Of a stretch of DNA of 64,000 nt, positions 1 through 9,153 are shown piece by piece. The notes under the pieces are model-generated. The model had not been told where the DNA came from, searched no databases, and saw only the letters and a list, made by a program, of their open reading frames with translations. The stretch is from Chitinophagaceae bacterium UBA1931. Its GTDB lineage: Bacteria; Bacteroidota; Bacteroidia; Chitinophagales; Chitinophagaceae. The translations under genes were made by a program, and so were the position numbers. Location of the stretch: assembly GCA_002337125.1 (NCBI GenBank), contig DDFJ01000001.1, positions 124,001 through 188,000 of the forward strand, in the 5' to 3' direction. Numbering within the stretch: position 1 is the first letter of the stretch; every line of letters starts with the position of its first letter.

Positions 1-1
1 A

Positions 2-940
2 GATTTTTTATGGTATTGGTATCATCGTTTTGGACATGAAGTGAATTTGTTTTGGGGAGTGCATGTGGTACATCACCAAAGCGATGAATATAATTTCACC
101 GTATCCGCAAGAATTACCGTGTTTCAGTCGGCTGCACGTTGTTTATTTTGGGCAGTATTACCATTGATTGGTTTTTCACCTTCAATGATTACAATTTTGT
201 TACTGATTCATGGTGCTTATCCTTTTTTTACACATACACAACTGATAGGTAAGCTTGGTTGGTTTGAATATATTTTCGTTACACCATCACACCATCGGGT
301 TCATCACAGTTCAAACCCGGAATATCTTGATAAGAATTATGGCGATGTACTTATTATCTGGGATAAACTGTTTGGCACATTTGTAAAAGAAGAGTCAAAA
401 CCTGTTTATGGTTTAACCAAACCTCTTGACAGTTACAGTTTTTTGTGGCAGCATTTTCATTTTATGATGGAAATAGCAGTAGCATTTGGAAGAGCCAAAG
501 GATGGAAATCAAAACTGAGAACTGTTTTTGGAAAACCCGACGATATTGATCCCCGTATAAGAATGGGACTTGAACGCAAGTTTTCTGTGAAGAATCCGCA
601 TTTGCAGCAAACAGCAGCTCTGCGTAATTATATTAAAGGCCAAACTATCTGTACACTTGTTTTACTGTTTGTTGTTATCCTCTTTGAACATTATTTTTCA
701 GGTGCCCGAATGGCTGTTGCTGCTTTATTCATTTTAGTGAGTGTAATTACAACCGGGGCCATGCTTGAACAACGGAGGTGGATATTTTATCTTGAATACA
801 TACGGCTTATTCTTGCAGGAATTTATGTGTACTTGTGCTGGCCGTTTTACACTGTTGCCAGTTTAGTCTTGCTTTTTCTTACAGCCGTGTTACTTTTTTA
901 CAAAACACTCAGCAGGTATTATTACAACTATTTGTATTAA
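2..940 (+). CDS. Sterol desaturase / fatty acid hydroxylase family protein, 5' end missing
   Basis: The frame is open from base 2, so the true start lies left of the window; the GTG at 41 is internal. The histidine clusters of the membrane di-iron hydroxylase family are visible: HRFGH just before base 41, then HVVHH and HHRVHH. These ligate the two irons that activate O2 for hydroxylation or desaturation of a lipid. Several hydrophobic segments follow in the C-terminal third (about residues 205-300 counted from base 41), more than in minimal family members, so the protein is probably a multi-pass inner-membrane enzyme. The substrate (sterol, carotenoid, fatty acid or alkylglycerol) cannot be told from sequence. 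TAA stop at 938-940. Confidence 0.85.
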   Translation, partial: DFLWYWYHRFGHEVNLFWGVHVVHHQSDEYNFTVSARITVFQSAARCLFWAVLPLIGFSPSMITILLLIHGAYPFFTHTQLIGKLGWFEYIFVTPSHHRVHHSSNPEYLDKNYGDVLIIWDKLFGTFVKEESKPVYGLTKPLDSYSFLWQHFHFMMEIAVAFGRAKGWKSKLRTVFGKPDDIDPRIRMGLERKFSVKNPHLQQTAALRNYIKGQTICTLVLLFVVILFEHYFSGARMAVAALFILVSVITTGAMLEQRRWIFYLEYIRLILAGIYVYLCWPFYTVASLVLLFLTAVLLFYKTLSRYYYNYLY

Positions 941-1013
941 AAGCGTTCGTTAGTAAAGACTTTAATATTCGCAGATAGTTTTATTTTTCTGCGTGTAAAA
1001 AAAGCTAAGGGTG

Positions 1014-1021
1014 TAACTTCG
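1014..1021 (+). promoter_or_regulatory. Possible -7 element upstream of the metZ-like gene
   Basis: TAACTTCG differs by one base from the Bacteroidota -7 consensus TAnnTTTG and ends 27 nt before the ATG. No clean TTTG stands at the -33 position, only a T-rich stretch near 981-989. Low confidence. Confidence 0.3.
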
Positions 1022-1048
1022 CTGCTCAAACAAGATCAACCTTAAGTT

Positions 1049-2221
1049 ATGGGCAAGAGACATCCGCAAACAGATGCAATACGTTTACAGCAAAGAACAA
1101 ATGAAAAGGAACATAGTGCACCTTTGTTTTTGACAAGCAGTTTTGTTTATGATTCTGCTGAAGATATGGCTGCAGCTTTTGCAGATGATAGTCTTGATGT
1201 AAATATCTACTCCCGTTTCTCTAATCCAACAGTTGATGAGTTTATTGCTAAAGTTGCAGCACTTGAAGGTGCTGCTGATGGTATTGCAACAGGTACCGGC
1301 ATGGCAGCAGTATTCTCAACGTTTATGACATTCCTCAGCAAGGGTGATCATATTCTTTCAGCTTCAGCAGTATTTGGTTCAACGCACACTATCCTTACAA
1401 AATATTTACCGAAGTGGGGTTTTGAGTCTTCCTACTTTGATATGAACAAGCCGGAAACAATTGAAGCGTTGATTCAACCAAATACAAAACTGCTTTACGT
1501 TGAAACTCCTTCTAATCCCGGGCTTGATATTATCGATCTTGAATATGTTGGAGCAATATGCAAAAAGCATAACATTCTTTTTGTTGTAGATAACTGCTTT
1601 GCAACTCCAGCAGTGCAACAGCCAATTAAATTTGGCGCTGATCTTGTTCTTCATTCTGCTACAAAATTTATGGACGGACAAGGCAGAGTTTTAGGTGGGG
1701 TAGTGGTTGGAAGAAAAGATCTGATTCATGATTTGTATTTGTTTGTACGGAATACAGGTCCTTCATTAAGTCCGTTCAATGCCTGGGTACTTTCAAAAAG
1801 CCTGGAAACATTATTCATCCGCATGGACAAGCATGCAGAAAATGCATTGCAACTGGCAAAGAAGTTGGAATCGAATTCAAAAATCAGTTGGGTTAAATAT
1901 CCTTATCTCCCAACACATCCTCAACATGCAATTGCAAAAAAGCAAATGAGCAATGGTGGTGCCGTTGTAACATTTGAACTGAAAGGTGGTATAGAAAGCG
2001 GCAGAAAATTTCTGAACGCACTGCAAATGCTTTCAATGACAAATAATTTAGGCGATAGCAGAACAATTGCTTCACATCCCGCATCAACTACTCATTCCAA
2101 ATTATCAGTTGCTGAAAAGAAAGCCGTGGGAATTACTGATGGGCTTGTTCGTGTTTCAGTTGGGCTTGAACATATTGATGATATTATTGCAGATATTGAG
2201 CAGGCACTTGAAAAGTGCTGA
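1049..2221 (+). CDS. metZ: Cys/Met metabolism PLP enzyme, probable O-succinylhomoserine sulfhydrylase
   Basis: A 390-residue type I fold PLP enzyme of the cystathionine gamma-synthase family. The PLP-binding lysine is K206 in SATKFMDGQGR; the family pattern YSRFSNPT is near residues 54-61 and YVETPSNP near 150-157. The DGQGR context after the lysine is typical of O-succinylhomoserine sulfhydrylases (MetZ), which make homocysteine from O-succinyl- or O-acetylhomoserine and sulfide. Cystathionine synthase or lyase activity cannot be excluded. Length is normal. The gene stands alone, ends at a strong hairpin terminator, and faces a convergent gene. Confidence 0.85.
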   Translation: MGKRHPQTDAIRLQQRTNEKEHSAPLFLTSSFVYDSAEDMAAAFADDSLDVNIYSRFSNPTVDEFIAKVAALEGAADGIATGTGMAAVFSTFMTFLSKGDHILSASAVFGSTHTILTKYLPKWGFESSYFDMNKPETIEALIQPNTKLLYVETPSNPGLDIIDLEYVGAICKKHNILFVVDNCFATPAVQQPIKFGADLVLHSATKFMDGQGRVLGGVVVGRKDLIHDLYLFVRNTGPSLSPFNAWVLSKSLETLFIRMDKHAENALQLAKKLESNSKISWVKYPYLPTHPQHAIAKKQMSNGGAVVTFELKGGIESGRKFLNALQMLSMTNNLGDSRTIASHPASTTHSKLSVAEKKAVGITDGLVRVSVGLEHIDDIIADIEQALEKC

Positions 2222-2225
2222 TAAA

Positions 2226-2256
2226 AAAAGTCCCGGTTTGAAAACCGGGAACTTTT
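2226..2256. terminator. Bidirectional hairpin terminator
   Basis: The arms CCCGGTTT and AAACCGGG flank a GA loop and extend through AAAAG/CTTTT with one bulge. A-runs on one side and T-runs on the other make it usable by both convergent genes. Confidence 0.85.
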
Positions 2257-2285
2257 ATATCACCTGATAAAACCAAAACTATTCA

Positions 2286-2771
2286 TTAACGTGCCGGAAC
2301 AACATCATTGGTTCCTTTTACTTTCTTAAGGAGCATGATGTATCCACAGCAGTCTTTCTTACTTTTATTTACTTGTACGGGCTTAATCATATGCCACTCA
2401 GAAAATTTGGGCATATAAGTGTAGCTGATAATATTTCCTTCAAAGCCATAAAGCTTTTTGTAGAATACTTGTTTTTCATCATAATCATACATTCTCACTT
2501 CATTCAGTTTGCTGGAAGGATCGCCGATGAACACAATAGAATACCATGCACCTTGTGTAAGCGGAACCACAACCGGCATTTCAAATTCGCTTTCCATGGT
2601 CATACTGGCTTCTTTCAAAACCATAAAACCACTTTGCTCAAATGATTTTTTTAAACTGTCGACTTGTGAAATGATTGTTTGATTGCTGCAACTGCGCTGG
2701 CGGATGACATCTTGCGAGTGAACGCTTATGCCCAGCAACAGGAAGACTGTGATGACAAGTAAGTTTTTCAT
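2286..2771 (-). CDS. Hypothetical exported protein
   Basis: 161 residues with a clear Sec signal peptide (MKNLLVITVFLLLGISVHSQ, cut after about residue 20). The mature part has a mixed alpha/beta look and two adjacent cysteines (KDCCGYIMLLKK) near the C-terminus. I do not recognise a family. It is converged upon by metZ and shares their terminator. About 190 nt upstream is noncoding and no clear promoter was found there. Confidence 0.6.
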   Translation of the reverse strand: MKNLLVITVFLLLGISVHSQDVIRQRSCSNQTIISQVDSLKKSFEQSGFMVLKEASMTMESEFEMPVVVPLTQGAWYSIVFIGDPSSKLNEVRMYDYDEKQVFYKKLYGFEGNIISYTYMPKFSEWHMIKPVQVNKSKKDCCGYIMLLKKVKGTNDVVPAR

Positions 2772-2964
2772 TTCAGTACGGATTTATAGTTTTTCGACCT
2801 TACGGCTTCGAATATTGGGTACGATTTATACCACAAGATAGAGCTTTTTATATGATATTGGAGCCTTTTCAAGTCTATGTTTTATTACTACGTAGGAACC
2901 CTTATAGTTTATACTGTTAATTTACGGTTATTTAGTACCAAGAATCATGCCTGTGCTACTTTTT

Positions 2965-3723
2965 TTAGTTTCTGTAAGTATAGAAAGAATTGGCCTGTGC
3001 TGTGCAGGTTATCACCAGGTCGTTGATGCAAACATGCGGAGGCAGTGATGCTGTATAGTAAATAGCATCGGCCACATCCTTTGCATCCAAAGGTTTGTAT
3101 CCCTTGTAAATGGCTGCTGACTTCTCTTCATCACCTTTAAAACGAACCATTGAAAATTCAGTATCTGCAGCACCGGGATGAATAGCCGTTACCTTGATAT
3201 TATGCTGTAACAAATCAATGCGCATAGCCTGGCTTATTTTATCAACAGCCGATTTGGTTGCACAATACACGTTCCCTCTTTCATATGTTTCTTTTCCTGC
3301 AATTGATCCGAGATTGATGATATGCCCGCTTTTTTGCTGAATCATCAACGGAACAACAGCCATGCTCACATACAGCAGGCCTTTTACGTTGGTATCAATC
3401 ATCGTTTCCCAATCACTTAAATCAGCATCCTGGAAAAGATCCCTGCCCAAAGCAAGTCCGGCATTGTTAATCAGCACATCTATCTTTTTCCATTCTTCCG
3501 GTAATTGATTGATGGCATTAAAAACATCCTCTTTTTTCTGTACGTCAAATGGCAGAAGAAGAACTTTCGAGTTGAACTTTTGTTCAAGCTCCTTTTTCAG
3601 TTCCTGCAGTTTTTCTTCCCTTCGTCCATTTAGAATTAAGCTGTATTGGTTCTCAGCAAATATCTCCGCACAGGCCTTTCCAAAACCAGAAGTAGCGCCT
3701 GTAATAAAAACAATCTTACTCAT
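2965..3723 (-). CDS. SDR family oxidoreductase, YdfG-like
   Basis: A 252-residue classical short-chain dehydrogenase. It has the nucleotide-binding TGATSGFG at 9-16, NNAG at 86-89, N112, and the catalytic set S140, Y153, K157 (YCATK). Arginines after beta-2 (NGRREEK) point to NADP preference. The overall pattern resembles YdfG, the NADP-dependent 3-hydroxy acid/serine dehydrogenase. The substrate is inferred only from resemblance. It is a single gene, divergent from fhs. Confidence 0.8.
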   Translation of the reverse strand: MSKIVFITGATSGFGKACAEIFAENQYSLILNGRREEKLQELKKELEQKFNSKVLLLPFDVQKKEDVFNAINQLPEEWKKIDVLINNAGLALGRDLFQDADLSDWETMIDTNVKGLLYVSMAVVPLMIQQKSGHIINLGSIAGKETYERGNVYCATKSAVDKISQAMRIDLLQHNIKVTAIHPGAADTEFSMVRFKGDEEKSAAIYKGYKPLDAKDVADAIYYTASLPPHVCINDLVITCTAQANSFYTYRN

Positions 3724-3821
3724 GCAATGAAATTACAGAGAAACTGCCTTTCAATGATTTAAGGGCTGAAGAAATCTTCAGCAATAAGAGGAAAAACTAT
3801 GCCCGAAGAAGCTCCGGAGTT

Positions 3822-3846
3822 CTGATGAAAATCAGCTTTTTTGTTT
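3822..3846 (+). terminator. Terminator-like hairpin in the region upstream of fhs
   Basis: CTGAT-GAAA-ATCAG followed by CTTTTTTG. The stem is only 5 bp but has a GNRA loop and a U-run. It points toward fhs about 80 nt before its ATG, with no forward gene before it, so it could be a leader attenuator or chance. Confidence 0.3.
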
Positions 3847-3898
3847 TGTATAATCAGTTTGATTGGCTGATATTAGTACTAACGATTGTTAACAAGGG

Positions 3899-3906
3899 TA
3901 TTTCTG
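3899..3906 (+). promoter_or_regulatory. Possible -7 element of fhs
   Basis: TATTTCTG has one mismatch to TAnnTTTG and ends 18 nt before the ATG at 3925. It lies downstream of the TTG at 3886, which favours the ATG as start. The -33 element is not clear. Confidence 0.3.
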
Positions 3907-3924
3907 TACCCCAAAAATTATTCT

Positions 3925-5595
3925 ATGCTCCCTGACATTGAAATTGCCCAGTCGGCCGCCATAAGGCATATCAAAGAGATTGCACGAACTCTGAATGTAA
4001 GTAATGACGACCTTGAATACTATGGTAAATACAAGGCTAAACTTCCGCTGAATTTGATTGATGAAGAGAAAATTAAGCAGCATAACCTGATTCTTGTAAC
4101 TGCTGTAACACCAACTCCGGCAGGTGAAGGTAAAACCACTATGACTGTTGGTATTACAGATGGGTTAAACAAAATCGGGAAAAAAGCTGTTGCGGTTTTA
4201 CGTGAACCGTCACTCGGGCCTGTGTTTGGTATGAAAGGAGGAGCTGCGGGAGGAGGTTATTCGCAGATTATTCCAATGGAAGATATTAACCTGCATTTTA
4301 CCGGTGATTTTTCTGCAGTTGAAAAAGCCAACAATTTACTATCGGCATTAATTGATAATAATCTTCAGAATAAAAAACGCAGTCTGAATATTGATCCCAG
4401 GACTATTGTGTGGAAACGGGTGATGGACCTTAATGATCGTGCATTGCGACATATCATTATTGGGTTGGGCGGTTCATCCGATGGTATGCCAAGGCAGGAT
4501 GGATTTAATATTACCCCGGCTTCTGAAATTATGGCGATTCTTTGTCTTTCTGAAGGCATGGATGATCTCAAACAAAGGTTGGGAAATATCTACATCGGCA
4601 CCACTATGAAAGGCAAACCTGTTTTTGCACGTGACCTGAATGCGGTTGGTGCTTTAGCAGTGTTGCTGAAAGATGCAATCAAACCCAATCTTGTGCAAAC
4701 GCTGGAAGGTAATCCTGCTTTGCTGCATGGCGGACCATTTGCAAGTATTGCACAAGGAACCAATTCTGTACTTGCAACAAAAATGGGATTATCATTGAGC
4801 GAATATGCAGTAACTGAAGCCGGCTTTGGTGCTGACCTTGGTGCAGAAAAATTCTTTGATATTAAATGTGCATACAGCGGATTAAAACCCAAGGCTGTTG
4901 TTCTTGTTGCAACGGTTAGGGCTATGCGGCATCACGGTGGGGCAAAGAAAGATGAATACAATTCAGCTTCAGCGAAACATGTAGAGAAGGGATTAGGAAA
5001 TCTCGGCAAGCATATTGAAAATATGTTCCTGTTTGGATACAAGCCTGTTGTTGCCATTAATTATTTTCCCGGCGATACGGAAGAAGAAATTCAGCTCATA
5101 AAAGATTTCTGCAGCAACTATGGTGTGGAAGCAATTGTTTGCAAAGGATTTGCCCAAGGCGGAAATGGTATGACGGAGATTGCTGCTGCGCTTGTAAAAC
5201 AAATCCAGGAAGAACCCGGCGAACTGAAGCCGTTGTACAACGGTCATCATTCAATGGAAGAAAAGATTGAAACAATTGCAACAAAAGTTTATGGTGCATC
5301 AACCGTTGAATATTCTGTAAAAGCAAAAGCACAGCTTGAACAGATTAAGGAACTTGGCTTTGATAAAATGCCTGTTTGCATGGCAAAAACGCCCAAGAGT
5401 TTATCGGATGATGAGCGCAAAACAGGAAGACCCAAAGGTTTTATTATTACAGTAAGGGAATTTGAATATGCCACTGGTGCCGGCTTTGTTATTCCGGTGT
5501 TGGGTGAAATGATGCGTATGCCAGGCTTGCCAAATATTCCTGCAGCTGAAACAATTGATATTGATGCAAACGGAAAGATTACGGGATTGAGTTGA
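3925..5595 (+). CDS. fhs: Formate--tetrahydrofolate ligase
   Basis: 556 residues from the ATG at 3925. An in-frame TTG at 3886 would add 13 residues, but the family begins near MLPDIEIAQ. The enzyme makes 10-formyl-THF from formate, THF and ATP, feeding purine synthesis and one-carbon metabolism. The P-loop-like TPTPAGEGKTT lies near residues 62-72, followed by REPSLGPVFGMKGGAAGGGY and later the HGGPFASIAQGTNS substrate region. Length is normal. It converges with the threonine dehydratase gene with only 6 nt between stops; purC, which acts in a pathway needing 10-formyl-THF, is nearby. Confidence 0.96.
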   Translation: MLPDIEIAQSAAIRHIKEIARTLNVSNDDLEYYGKYKAKLPLNLIDEEKIKQHNLILVTAVTPTPAGEGKTTMTVGITDGLNKIGKKAVAVLREPSLGPVFGMKGGAAGGGYSQIIPMEDINLHFTGDFSAVEKANNLLSALIDNNLQNKKRSLNIDPRTIVWKRVMDLNDRALRHIIIGLGGSSDGMPRQDGFNITPASEIMAILCLSEGMDDLKQRLGNIYIGTTMKGKPVFARDLNAVGALAVLLKDAIKPNLVQTLEGNPALLHGGPFASIAQGTNSVLATKMGLSLSEYAVTEAGFGADLGAEKFFDIKCAYSGLKPKAVVLVATVRAMRHHGGAKKDEYNSASAKHVEKGLGNLGKHIENMFLFGYKPVVAINYFPGDTEEEIQLIKDFCSNYGVEAIVCKGFAQGGNGMTEIAAALVKQIQEEPGELKPLYNGHHSMEEKIETIATKVYGASTVEYSVKAKAQLEQIKELGFDKMPVCMAKTPKSLSDDERKTGRPKGFIITVREFEYATGAGFVIPVLGEMMRMPGLPNIPAAETIDIDANGKITGLS

Positions 5596-5601
5596 TAGGA
5601 T

Positions 5602-6549
5602 TTAGCTGAACCATTCGCCCAGTTTCTTTAAATCAACATTGCCTCCGGAGAAAATGATTCCCACTTTTTTCCCGGCAAATACATCTTTGTTTTTAAGAAC
5701 TGCTGCAAGTGTTACTGCCGAACTTGGTTCAATCACAATTTTCATGCGTTCATAAACCAGTTTCATTGCAGCGATTATTTCTGTATCATTTACAGTAAGA
5801 ATATCTGTTACATATTGCTGAATAATAGGGAAGGTTTTATCACCCAGTTTTGTCAACAAACCATCCGCAATTGTTTTTACAAACGGTGCTGTTTCTATTT
5901 TGCCGCTGCGGAATGATAACACAGCATCTGCTGCACCTTCCGGTTCGGCAGCATACACTTTTGCTGATGAAAAATAATGAGCACTGAGTGATGTGCCGCT
6001 TAATAAACCGCCACCACCAACCGGTGCAACAATCGTATCAAGACCGGGAATTTTTTCCAGCAACTCTTTTGCACAGGTTGCCTGCCCGGTAATCACACGT
6101 TCATCGTTGTAAGGATGTATAAATGCAGCACCTGTTTTTTCAACAATAGATTGCAATGTTGCTTCTCTTGCCTGTTGATTGTTTTCGCAAAAGGTTATTT
6201 CGGCACCATATCCTCTCACTGCATCAACTTTTACCTGCGGTGAGTTTTCCGGCATTACAATAAATGCTTTTGTTTTCAGTTCTCTTGCAGCATAAGCAAT
6301 AGCCTGTGCATGATTGCCCGATGAATGTGTGGCCAATCCATTCTGCAGCTGATCTTTTGGTAAAGAAAGTGAAGCATTCATGCCGCCACGGATTTTAAAT
6401 GCGCCGATCTTCTGGAAGTTTTCGCATTTAAAAAACAATTCGGCTCCTGAAAAATTATTCAATGTTGCTGAAGTAAGAACAGGCGTTTGATGAATAAAAG
6501 GTTTTATCCGTTCATGCGCTTCTTGTATACTTTCTTTACTGATGCTCAT
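5602..6549 (-). CDS. Threonine/serine dehydratase, PLP-dependent
   Basis: A 315-residue fold type II PLP enzyme. The PLP lysine is K52 in GAFKIRGG, SSGNHAQ binds the carboxylate, and the glycine loop VGGGGLLSG holds the PLP phosphate. There is no C-terminal ACT regulatory domain, so it is the short catabolic or serine-racemase-like type, not the isoleucine-regulated biosynthetic form. It yields 2-aminocrotonate or 2-aminoacrylate enamines on the way to 2-oxoacids. It overlaps the upstream ridA gene by 4 nt (ATGA), matching RidA's job of hydrolysing exactly those enamines. Threonine dehydratase and serine racemase activities cannot be separated here. Confidence 0.88.
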   Translation of the reverse strand: MSISKESIQEAHERIKPFIHQTPVLTSATLNNFSGAELFFKCENFQKIGAFKIRGGMNASLSLPKDQLQNGLATHSSGNHAQAIAYAARELKTKAFIVMPENSPQVKVDAVRGYGAEITFCENNQQAREATLQSIVEKTGAAFIHPYNDERVITGQATCAKELLEKIPGLDTIVAPVGGGGLLSGTSLSAHYFSSAKVYAAEPEGAADAVLSFRSGKIETAPFVKTIADGLLTKLGDKTFPIIQQYVTDILTVNDTEIIAAMKLVYERMKIVIEPSSAVTLAAVLKNKDVFAGKKVGIIFSGGNVDLKKLGEWFS

Positions 6550-6953
6550 AAATGTTTCTTCAATGGTTTATGATCTGAGAGTGAAGCAATGCAATCAATT
6601 TCAATATCACATCCGTAATTCAGCTGGTTGCAGGGAACAACAATTCTTGCAGGACGATGATCGCCCATTATTTCAGCATAAATAGAATTGAATGCAGACC
6701 AGTTCTGAATGTTGCTGAGAAATACATTTACTTTCAGGATATGCTGCAGATCACTTCCACTTGCTATTAAAATTGTTTCGATGTTTTTCATGCAGCATCG
6801 AACCTGGTCTTCAAAACTGTTTGTCTGTGGTTCACCTTGTTCGTTAACAGGTAACTGTCCACTCACATACACAATGCCGTTGTGCACCACTGCAGGCGAA
6901 TAATGTCCCTTCGGAACAGGCATGCTTTCGGGATAAACTTTTTTTATTTCCAT
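6546..6953 (-). CDS. ridA: RidA/YjgF-type enamine deaminase
   Basis: 135 residues of the Rid family. The arginine of the active RidA class is present (R103 in RPARIVV) and so is the glutamate E118 in DIEID; these bind the 2-iminoacid carboxylate and activate water. The gene lies between the lactonase gene (10 nt overlap with its 3' end) and threonine dehydratase (4 nt overlap), so the three are very probably co-translated. RidA quenches the reactive enamines released by the dehydratase before they damage PLP enzymes. The function inference is strong because both residues and partner are present. Confidence 0.88.
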   Translation of the reverse strand: MEIKKVYPESMPVPKGHYSPAVVHNGIVYVSGQLPVNEQGEPQTNSFEDQVRCCMKNIETILIASGSDLQHILKVNVFLSNIQNWSAFNSIYAEIMGDHRPARIVVPCNQLNYGCDIEIDCIASLSDHKPLKKHL

Positions 6954-8074
6954 TTAGCGTATGGTGAAATTTTTACAATCCATTTCAGGCAAACAGGTTT
7001 TTGAACTTTGATTCTTTTTTTCGTGTCTTCAAGTAAGCCTGTTTGTTTGTCAATTTTAAACACAACAATTTCATCACTGTCACGATTGGCTACGAGCAGA
7101 AAATTTCCAGTTGGATCAAGTGTGAAATTTCTTGGATGCAATCCTAATGTTGGCTGAAACCCAACAATACGAAGCATTCCTGTTTCCTGGTTAATACTGA
7201 AGATGGCAATTGAATTGGCATCACCACGGTTACTGCAGTAAAGAAAACGTCCATCAGGTGAAACATGAATATCAGCCGAACCTTTTGCACCTTCAAAACT
7301 CAACGGGTGTGATGAAATGTTTTGCAACAGGTTCAGTTTTCCGTTATCATATTTAAACACGCTTACAGCACCACTTAATTCTTCCATCAGGTAAGCATAC
7401 TTGCCATTTGGATGAAATTCAAAATGCCTTGGACCTGCTCCGGGTTTTACTTCTGCAAAAGCTGGCTCTGCAGGAGATAATGCTCCGCTTTCAGGCGCTA
7501 CTTTGTAAGCCATCACCTTGTCAATTCCAAGATCAGGTGCAAACAAATATTTATAATCGGGCGAAAAAACAACAGAATGCACATGTGGTTCATCCTGCCG
7601 GCCAGCGACAATACTTTTTCCTTTATCTTGGATGATCTGTCGTGGCTGACTTACAGAACCATTGTAATTAATCCCGCAAACAGCAACAGATCCACTGGTA
7701 TAATTTGCAACAACAACATATTTGCCTTCTTTACTGATGTTGATATAGCAGGGGTGAATACCACCACTTGTTGTTTGGTTGATGAATGTAAGTTTTGCAG
7801 AATCTTTATTAAAACTGAATGCAGATACAGAACCTGTATTGTCTTCATTTACTGCATATACAAACTTCATATCGGGAGAAACTACTAGATATGAAGGATT
7901 GGAAATTTTTGCATAACTCTTCTTTGTTGCTTCGCCTGTTTTTTCATTAAACTGGTAAACATAAATGCCATCACTTCCTGTGCTGGTATATGTTCCTACA
8001 ACGAGATAGGGTTCCTGTGCGTTTACATTCATCACAAACTGCAGCAGAAAGGATAAGCACAATAATTTTTTCAT
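6944..8074 (-). CDS. Exported lactonase-family seven-bladed beta-propeller protein
   Basis: 376 residues with a signal peptide (MKKLLCLSFLLQFVMNVNAQ). The sequence shows repeated blades with patterns such as VSPDMKFVYAVNE, FSPDYKYLFAPD and SPDGRFLYCSNR, and the family's GPRHFEFHPNGKYAYLMEE. This is the Lactonase (6-phosphogluconolactonase-like, PF10282) fold. The signal peptide puts it in the periplasm, so cytoplasmic 6-phosphogluconolactonase activity is doubtful; another lactone or a non-enzymatic role is possible. It starts 18 nt after purC and overlaps ridA by 10 nt. Confidence 0.8.
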   Translation of the reverse strand: MKKLLCLSFLLQFVMNVNAQEPYLVVGTYTSTGSDGIYVYQFNEKTGEATKKSYAKISNPSYLVVSPDMKFVYAVNEDNTGSVSAFSFNKDSAKLTFINQTTSGGIHPCYINISKEGKYVVVANYTSGSVAVCGINYNGSVSQPRQIIQDKGKSIVAGRQDEPHVHSVVFSPDYKYLFAPDLGIDKVMAYKVAPESGALSPAEPAFAEVKPGAGPRHFEFHPNGKYAYLMEELSGAVSVFKYDNGKLNLLQNISSHPLSFEGAKGSADIHVSPDGRFLYCSNRGDANSIAIFSINQETGMLRIVGFQPTLGLHPRNFTLDPTGNFLLVANRDSDEIVVFKIDKQTGLLEDTKKRIKVQKPVCLKWIVKISPYAKWK

Positions 8075-8092
8075 TTGTAATCTTAGTTTTAC

Positions 8093-9016
8093 TTACAGTT
8101 TTTGTAATGCTTCAACAATGCGTTTACTGGTTTCTTCATCGCTCAGATCCTGCGGTTCAAATTTTTCTCCAATCACTTTTTCATAAAGCTCAATGTATCG
8201 TTTGCTGATTGTATCAACCCATTCATCTGTCATTTCAGGAACGGTTTGACCTTCTTTTCCCATGAAGTTATTTGCAATGAGCCACTCACGTACAAACTCT
8301 TTACTCAGTTGTTTCTGGCGTTCACCTGTTTGCTGGCGTTCTTCAAATCCATCAGCATAAAAATACCTTGATGAATCAGGAGTATGAATTTCATCCATCA
8401 AATAAATAGTATAGCCAATTTTTCCAAACTCATATTTTGTATCAACTAAAATCAAACCCTGCTTCGCTGCAATTTCTTTTCCTCTTGCAAACAATTGCAA
8501 TGCATAGTTGCTCAGTTGCTCCCATTCGGCTGCCGTGCAAATTCCCTGTTGAATAATTTCTGCAGGAGAAATGTCTTCATCGTGCCCTGCTTCAGCTTTG
8601 GTTGAAGGGGTGATGATGGGAGTAGGGAAGTAGTCATTTTCTTTTAATCCATCGGGCATGGCTGCTCCGCACAGTTCTCTTTTGCCGGATGAATAAGTAC
8701 GCCAGGCATGACCAACCAGGTTACCACGAACAACCATTTCAATTTTAAATGGGCTGCAGCGTTTGCCGATACTTGCATTTGGTGCAGGTACATCCAGCAG
8801 CCAGTTTGGGCAAATATCGTCGGTGGCTTTGAGCATGTAAGCAGCTATTTGGTTCAAAACCTGTCCTTTATAAGGGATGGGGCGGGGAAGAATAACGTCG
8901 AAAGCTGAAATACGGTTGCTGGCAATCATTACCAATAAGTCGTTGCCAATACTGTAAACGTCTCTTACTTTGCCTTTATAATAGCCTGTTTGATTGGGAA
9001 AATGATAGTTATTCAT
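8093..9016 (-). CDS. purC: Phosphoribosylaminoimidazole-succinocarboxamide synthase
   Basis: 307 residues of SAICAR synthetase, the purine pathway step joining aspartate to CAIR with ATP. Visible signatures are GKVRDVY near 14-20, SNRISAFD near 33-40, MVVRGNLVGHAW, and the phosphate/aspartate region GHDEDISP. The length matches the longer bacterial/eukaryotic-type PurC rather than the about 240-residue E. coli form. It is the first gene of a reverse-strand run of four. The run mixes purine synthesis with amino-acid enamine detoxification, so it looks like shared transcription rather than one pathway. Confidence 0.95.
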   Translation of the reverse strand: MNNYHFPNQTGYYKGKVRDVYSIGNDLLVMIASNRISAFDVILPRPIPYKGQVLNQIAAYMLKATDDICPNWLLDVPAPNASIGKRCSPFKIEMVVRGNLVGHAWRTYSSGKRELCGAAMPDGLKENDYFPTPIITPSTKAEAGHDEDISPAEIIQQGICTAAEWEQLSNYALQLFARGKEIAAKQGLILVDTKYEFGKIGYTIYLMDEIHTPDSSRYFYADGFEERQQTGERQKQLSKEFVREWLIANNFMGKEGQTVPEMTDEWVDTISKRYIELYEKVIGEKFEPQDLSDEETSKRIVEALQKL

Positions 9017-9020
9017 ACAG

Positions 9021-9028
9021 CTAAAATA
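9021..9028 (-). promoter_or_regulatory. Possible -7 element of purC
   Basis: On the minus strand this reads TATTTTAG, one mismatch from TAnnTTTG, only 4 nt from the ATG. That would leave almost no leader, so it may be fortuitous. Confidence 0.25.
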
Positions 9029-9153
9029 GAATGGCTGCGTAACCTTGCCAAGTTTTTGTTTTCACAGGGCGGGAATGGTGCTAAAAGATTTTTTTTCTAT
9101 AATATATAGAATTCCTATTTTGGCCGGTACAATTCACAAAAACAACTGAATAT

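Noticed and set aside
3724..3924. Tetrahydrofolate riboswitch upstream of fhs
   Set aside because: No conserved THF aptamer pattern could be seen; only a short hairpin with a U-run is present.
4590..4892. Reverse-strand open frame of 100 codons inside fhs
   Set aside because: It is antisense to a strongly conserved gene, has no family likeness, and arises from codon bias of fhs.
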